Source of the DNA: Streptomyces sp. NBC_00878
GTDB lineage: Bacteria; Actinomycetota; Actinomycetes; Streptomycetales; Streptomycetaceae
Direction of reading: 5' to 3'
Assembly (NCBI RefSeq): GCF_026341515.1
Contig: NZ_JAPEOK010000001.1
Span: 372,001-436,000, forward strand
Length of the DNA: 64,000 nucleotides
In this document: piece by piece, positions 62,481 to 64,000 of the stretch
Layout of the letters: every line of letters begins with the position of its first letter
Numbering within the stretch: the stretch's first letter is position 1
Notes under the pieces: model-generated
What the model saw: the letters and a program-made list of their open reading frames with translations, nothing else
What the model was told of the DNA's origin: nothing
The model's database searches: none
Made by a program: the position numbers and the translations under genes

Positions 62481-63227
62481 TCAGCGGTTCATCAACGCGA
62501 AGACTCCCCAGCCCAGGTACTCACGCTGGTACCGGACGTGCCGCACGGGTCCGGTGGCGAGATCCTCGCGCATCTCGTCCGCCATCTCGTCATCGGGATG
62601 GGTGTCCAGCCAGCGCCGGGTGGCCAGCCACTGCGCGGCCACGTACCGGTCCCAGCTGTCCTGGTCGGCGAGGACCATCTCCACCACGTCGCAGCCGAGC
62701 CGGCCGAAGAGTTCGAGCAGCTCGGGGAGCGGGCGGAAGTCGTCCTTCGTGGTGGCGAAGCAGCCTTCGATGGTGGCCTGGTCCTGGGGCTCGCGGCGCC
62801 AGTACGGCTCGCCGATCAGCATGATCCCGCCCGGGGCGAGGCTCCGGCGGAGCAGTTCGAGGGTGCCGGTCGCGCCGTCACCGATCCAGGTGGCGCCGAT
62901 GCACGCGGCGATGCCGACGGGTTCGTCGGCGACGTGGCCGGTCGCGTCCCCGTGCCGGAAGGCTACCCGTTCGGCGACTCCGAGCTCCGCCGCCCGAGTC
63001 CGGGCCTTGGCGAGGAACTCGGTACTGATGTCCACTCCGGTGCCGGTCACCTGGTGGTCGCGCGCCCAGGTGCACAGCATCTCGCCGCTGCCGCAGGCGA
63101 GGTCGAGCATGCTCGTCCCGGGTGCCAGGTCGAGGGCCCGGCCCAGGGTGGCCAGCTTCTCGCTGGTGAACGGGTTGTGAATGCGGTGTCCGCTCTCGCG
63201 GATGGTGAAGCTACGTGGCAGATCCAC
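62481..63227 (-). CDS. SAM-dependent methyltransferase (class I)
   Basis: 248 aa. The SAM-binding motif MLDLACGSGEMLCTWARDH (motif I) is followed by GTGVDISTEFLAKARTRAAELG. The C-terminus (SWDRYVAAQWLATRRWLDTHPDDE...YQREYLGWGVFALMNR) resembles ubiquinone/ sterol-type small-molecule methyltransferases of the MT-11 type. It is divergent from the ATP-grasp gene. Confidence 0.9.
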   Translation of the reverse strand: MDLPRSFTIRESGHRIHNPFTSEKLATLGRALDLAPGTSMLDLACGSGEMLCTWARDHQVTGTGVDISTEFLAKARTRAAELGVAERVAFRHGDATGHVADEPVGIAACIGATWIGDGATGTLELLRRSLAPGGIMLIGEPYWRREPQDQATIEGCFATTKDDFRPLPELLELFGRLGCDVVEMVLADQDSWDRYVAAQWLATRRWLDTHPDDEMADEMREDLATGPVRHVRYQREYLGWGVFALMNR

Positions 63228-63376
63228 TTCTGGGATTCCTTCGGTCCGAGGAGGTCGTGGTGGCTGGAGTGCGCAGCCCGCCGTACGTGGCCGCGCTCGT
63301 CTGGACCGTCATCTCCCGCACCCCACTCTGTAAGGACCCACGCTCGGACCGCCAAGGGCCGGCCGAACAACCAACC

Positions 63377-63412
63377 AAGGACCAGCCCAAGGACCAGCCC
63401 AAGGACCAGCCC
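63377..63412 (+). repeat. Three perfect 12-bp tandem repeats
   Basis: AAGGACCAGCCC three times, plus a degenerate fourth (TCGGACCGGCC). Confidence 0.9.
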
Positions 63413-63496
63413 TCGGACCGGCCGAGGCTAAAACCGCGCACCCGGCCCCGTCCACCGGTTTTTTGCCGCGACGGCAACAAGGCGGGGCAATCAGAT

Positions 63497-63515
63497 GACA
63501 ATGAAAATGATTGTC
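63497..63515. promoter_or_regulatory. Fur/Zur-family metal-responsive box
   Basis: GACAATGAAAATGATTGTC: a 19-bp element with perfect arms GACAAT and ATTGTC. It matches 15 of 19 positions of the Fur box GATAATGATAATCATTATC, and TGAAAATGATTGTCG (63502-63516) is close to the Streptomyces Zur motif TGAAAATGATTTTCA. About 94 bp upstream of the ATP-grasp start. Confidence 0.65.
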
Positions 63516-63608
63516 GATAACGTGTGCGTCGGTCACGCCGTCCGCGCCCCGCCATGGGGTGCCCCCGGCGTGCCCGGAACGTCAACCGGCGTGCGCGAAA
63601 GGGGAGTT

Positions 63609-64000
63609 GTGGCTCATCTGTTGGTGGTCGAAAGCTGGGTCGGGTCGATGAGCAGACTGCTGCCACGGGCGATCCGGGAGGGCGGGCACGAGTTCACGTT
63701 CCTCACCCGCGATCTGCACCACTACCTGCGCTCCGCTCCGGAGGGCACGGCCCACCCCCTGCTCGCGGCCCGCAATGTACTGACCGCCGACACGAACGAC
63801 GTCGACGCCCTGCTTCCGGAGGCGGAACGTCTGCACGGGGCGCTCGCCTTCGACGGGGTGGTGACGTCCTGCGACTACTACCTGCCGACCGTGGCGCGGA
63901 TCGCCGCCCGGCTGGGGCTTCCCGGTCCGACGCCCGAGTCGGTGGAGAACGCCTGCCGCAAGGACACGACCCGCCGCGTCCTCGGCGAGGCGGGTGTCCC
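63609..64000 (+). CDS. ATP-grasp domain protein (partial, cut by window end)
   Basis: First 130 codons, start GTG 63609 after AAAGGGGAG. Sequence VAHLLVVESWVGSMSRLLPRAIREGGHEFTFLTRDLHHYLR... ...GVVTSCDYYLPTVARIAARLGLPGPTPESVENACRKDTTRRVLGEAGVP is the N-terminal and lid-entry region of carbamoyl-phosphate-synthase-like/D-Ala-D-Ala-ligase-like ATP-grasp enzymes that make peptide or amide bonds. Such enzymes occur in NRPS-independent metallophore pathways. The active-site half is outside the window. The Fur/Zur box upstream predicts induction by metal (probably zinc) starvation. Confidence 0.8.
   Translation, partial: MAHLLVVESWVGSMSRLLPRAIREGGHEFTFLTRDLHHYLRSAPEGTAHPLLAARNVLTADTNDVDALLPEAERLHGALAFDGVVTSCDYYLPTVARIAARLGLPGPTPESVENACRKDTTRRVLGEAGV

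Larger units (their letters stand above)
63228..63608. other. Divergent gap with tandem repeat and metal box
   Basis: 381 bp. It holds a 12-bp tandem repeat (63377-63412), an AAAACCG/CGGTTTT weak inverted repeat (63430-63462) and the Fur/Zur-like box (63497-63515). The open frame from 63215 through the repeats is not believed to be a gene. Confidence 0.5.

Noticed and set aside
63215..63520. Open frame with KDQP repeats
   Set aside because: It simply translates the 12-bp tandem repeat, has no ribosome site and crosses the regulatory region of two genes.

Overview
The window is a stretch of a high-GC actinobacterial chromosome, almost certainly Streptomyces. The signs are strong G/C third-position bias, frequent GTG/TTG starts, GGAGG-type ribosome sites, and characteristic families: LAL-type LuxR regulators, an XRE-DUF5753 + DUF397 pair, a DUF574 methyltransferase, DUF5997, Tat-exported glycoside hydrolases, an NsdA-like TPR regulator, and one rare TTA (bldA-type) codon. 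I recognise 53 protein genes, the last cut by the window edge. I see no rRNA, tRNA, CRISPR array, insertion sequence or attachment site.

Layout. 0.36-3.1 kb: secreted M19-like hydrolase with a discoidin domain, followed by a TetR regulator. 3.4-8.9 kb: a compact terpenoid locus made of a cytochrome P450, an overlapping class I terpene synthase with an unusual Mg-binding triad, and a LAL regulator. 9.0-13.8 kb (minus): a sensor kinase/NarL regulator driving an ABC exporter and an antigen-85-like esterase, with a near-identical 16-bp palindrome in front of the kinase and in front of the transporter. 13.8-18.3 kb: housekeeping and unknown genes (HTH-less LysR effector domain, DUF5997, ABC-type ATPase, flavin monooxygenase, GNAT, double VOC protein). 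18.5-24.5 kb: two more two-component systems around a small unknown gene. 24.6-31.3 kb: exported enzymes (L,D-transpeptidase, GH10 xylanase, S1 protease, GH92 mannosidase) with recognisable promoters and palindromic operators. 31.3-36.6 kb: a DUF1206 membrane protein facing a translationally coupled trio (REC/glutaredoxin-like/thioredoxin-reductase-like fusion, cyclic-nucleotide-domain histidine kinase, UBP zinc finger), then a P-loop protein.

36.8-44.7 kb: a LuxR ATPase regulator and a four-gene NMT1/SsuA-type ABC importer with two different permeases, divergent from a PaaX-family regulator. 44.8-53.5 kb: DUF6624 + HATPase pair, SDR, NsdA-like regulator, XRE/DUF397 pair, a degenerate nucleotide-kinase-like protein, a DUF574 methyltransferase and a flavin oxidase. 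53.6-58.1 kb: another LuxR ATPase regulator, then an alpha/beta hydrolase with a divergent TetR regulator and paired operators. 58.2-64 kb: GH78 alpha-L-rhamnosidase with a LacI-type operator, a peptidoglycan-binding membrane protein, a methyltransferase, and the first 130 codons of an ATP-grasp enzyme preceded by a Fur/Zur-like box, probably the start of a metal-responsive biosynthetic cluster.

A recurring theme is local control by visible palindromes next to each regulator. A second is a scatter of short tandem repeats, both in frame inside signalling proteins and just after stop codons.
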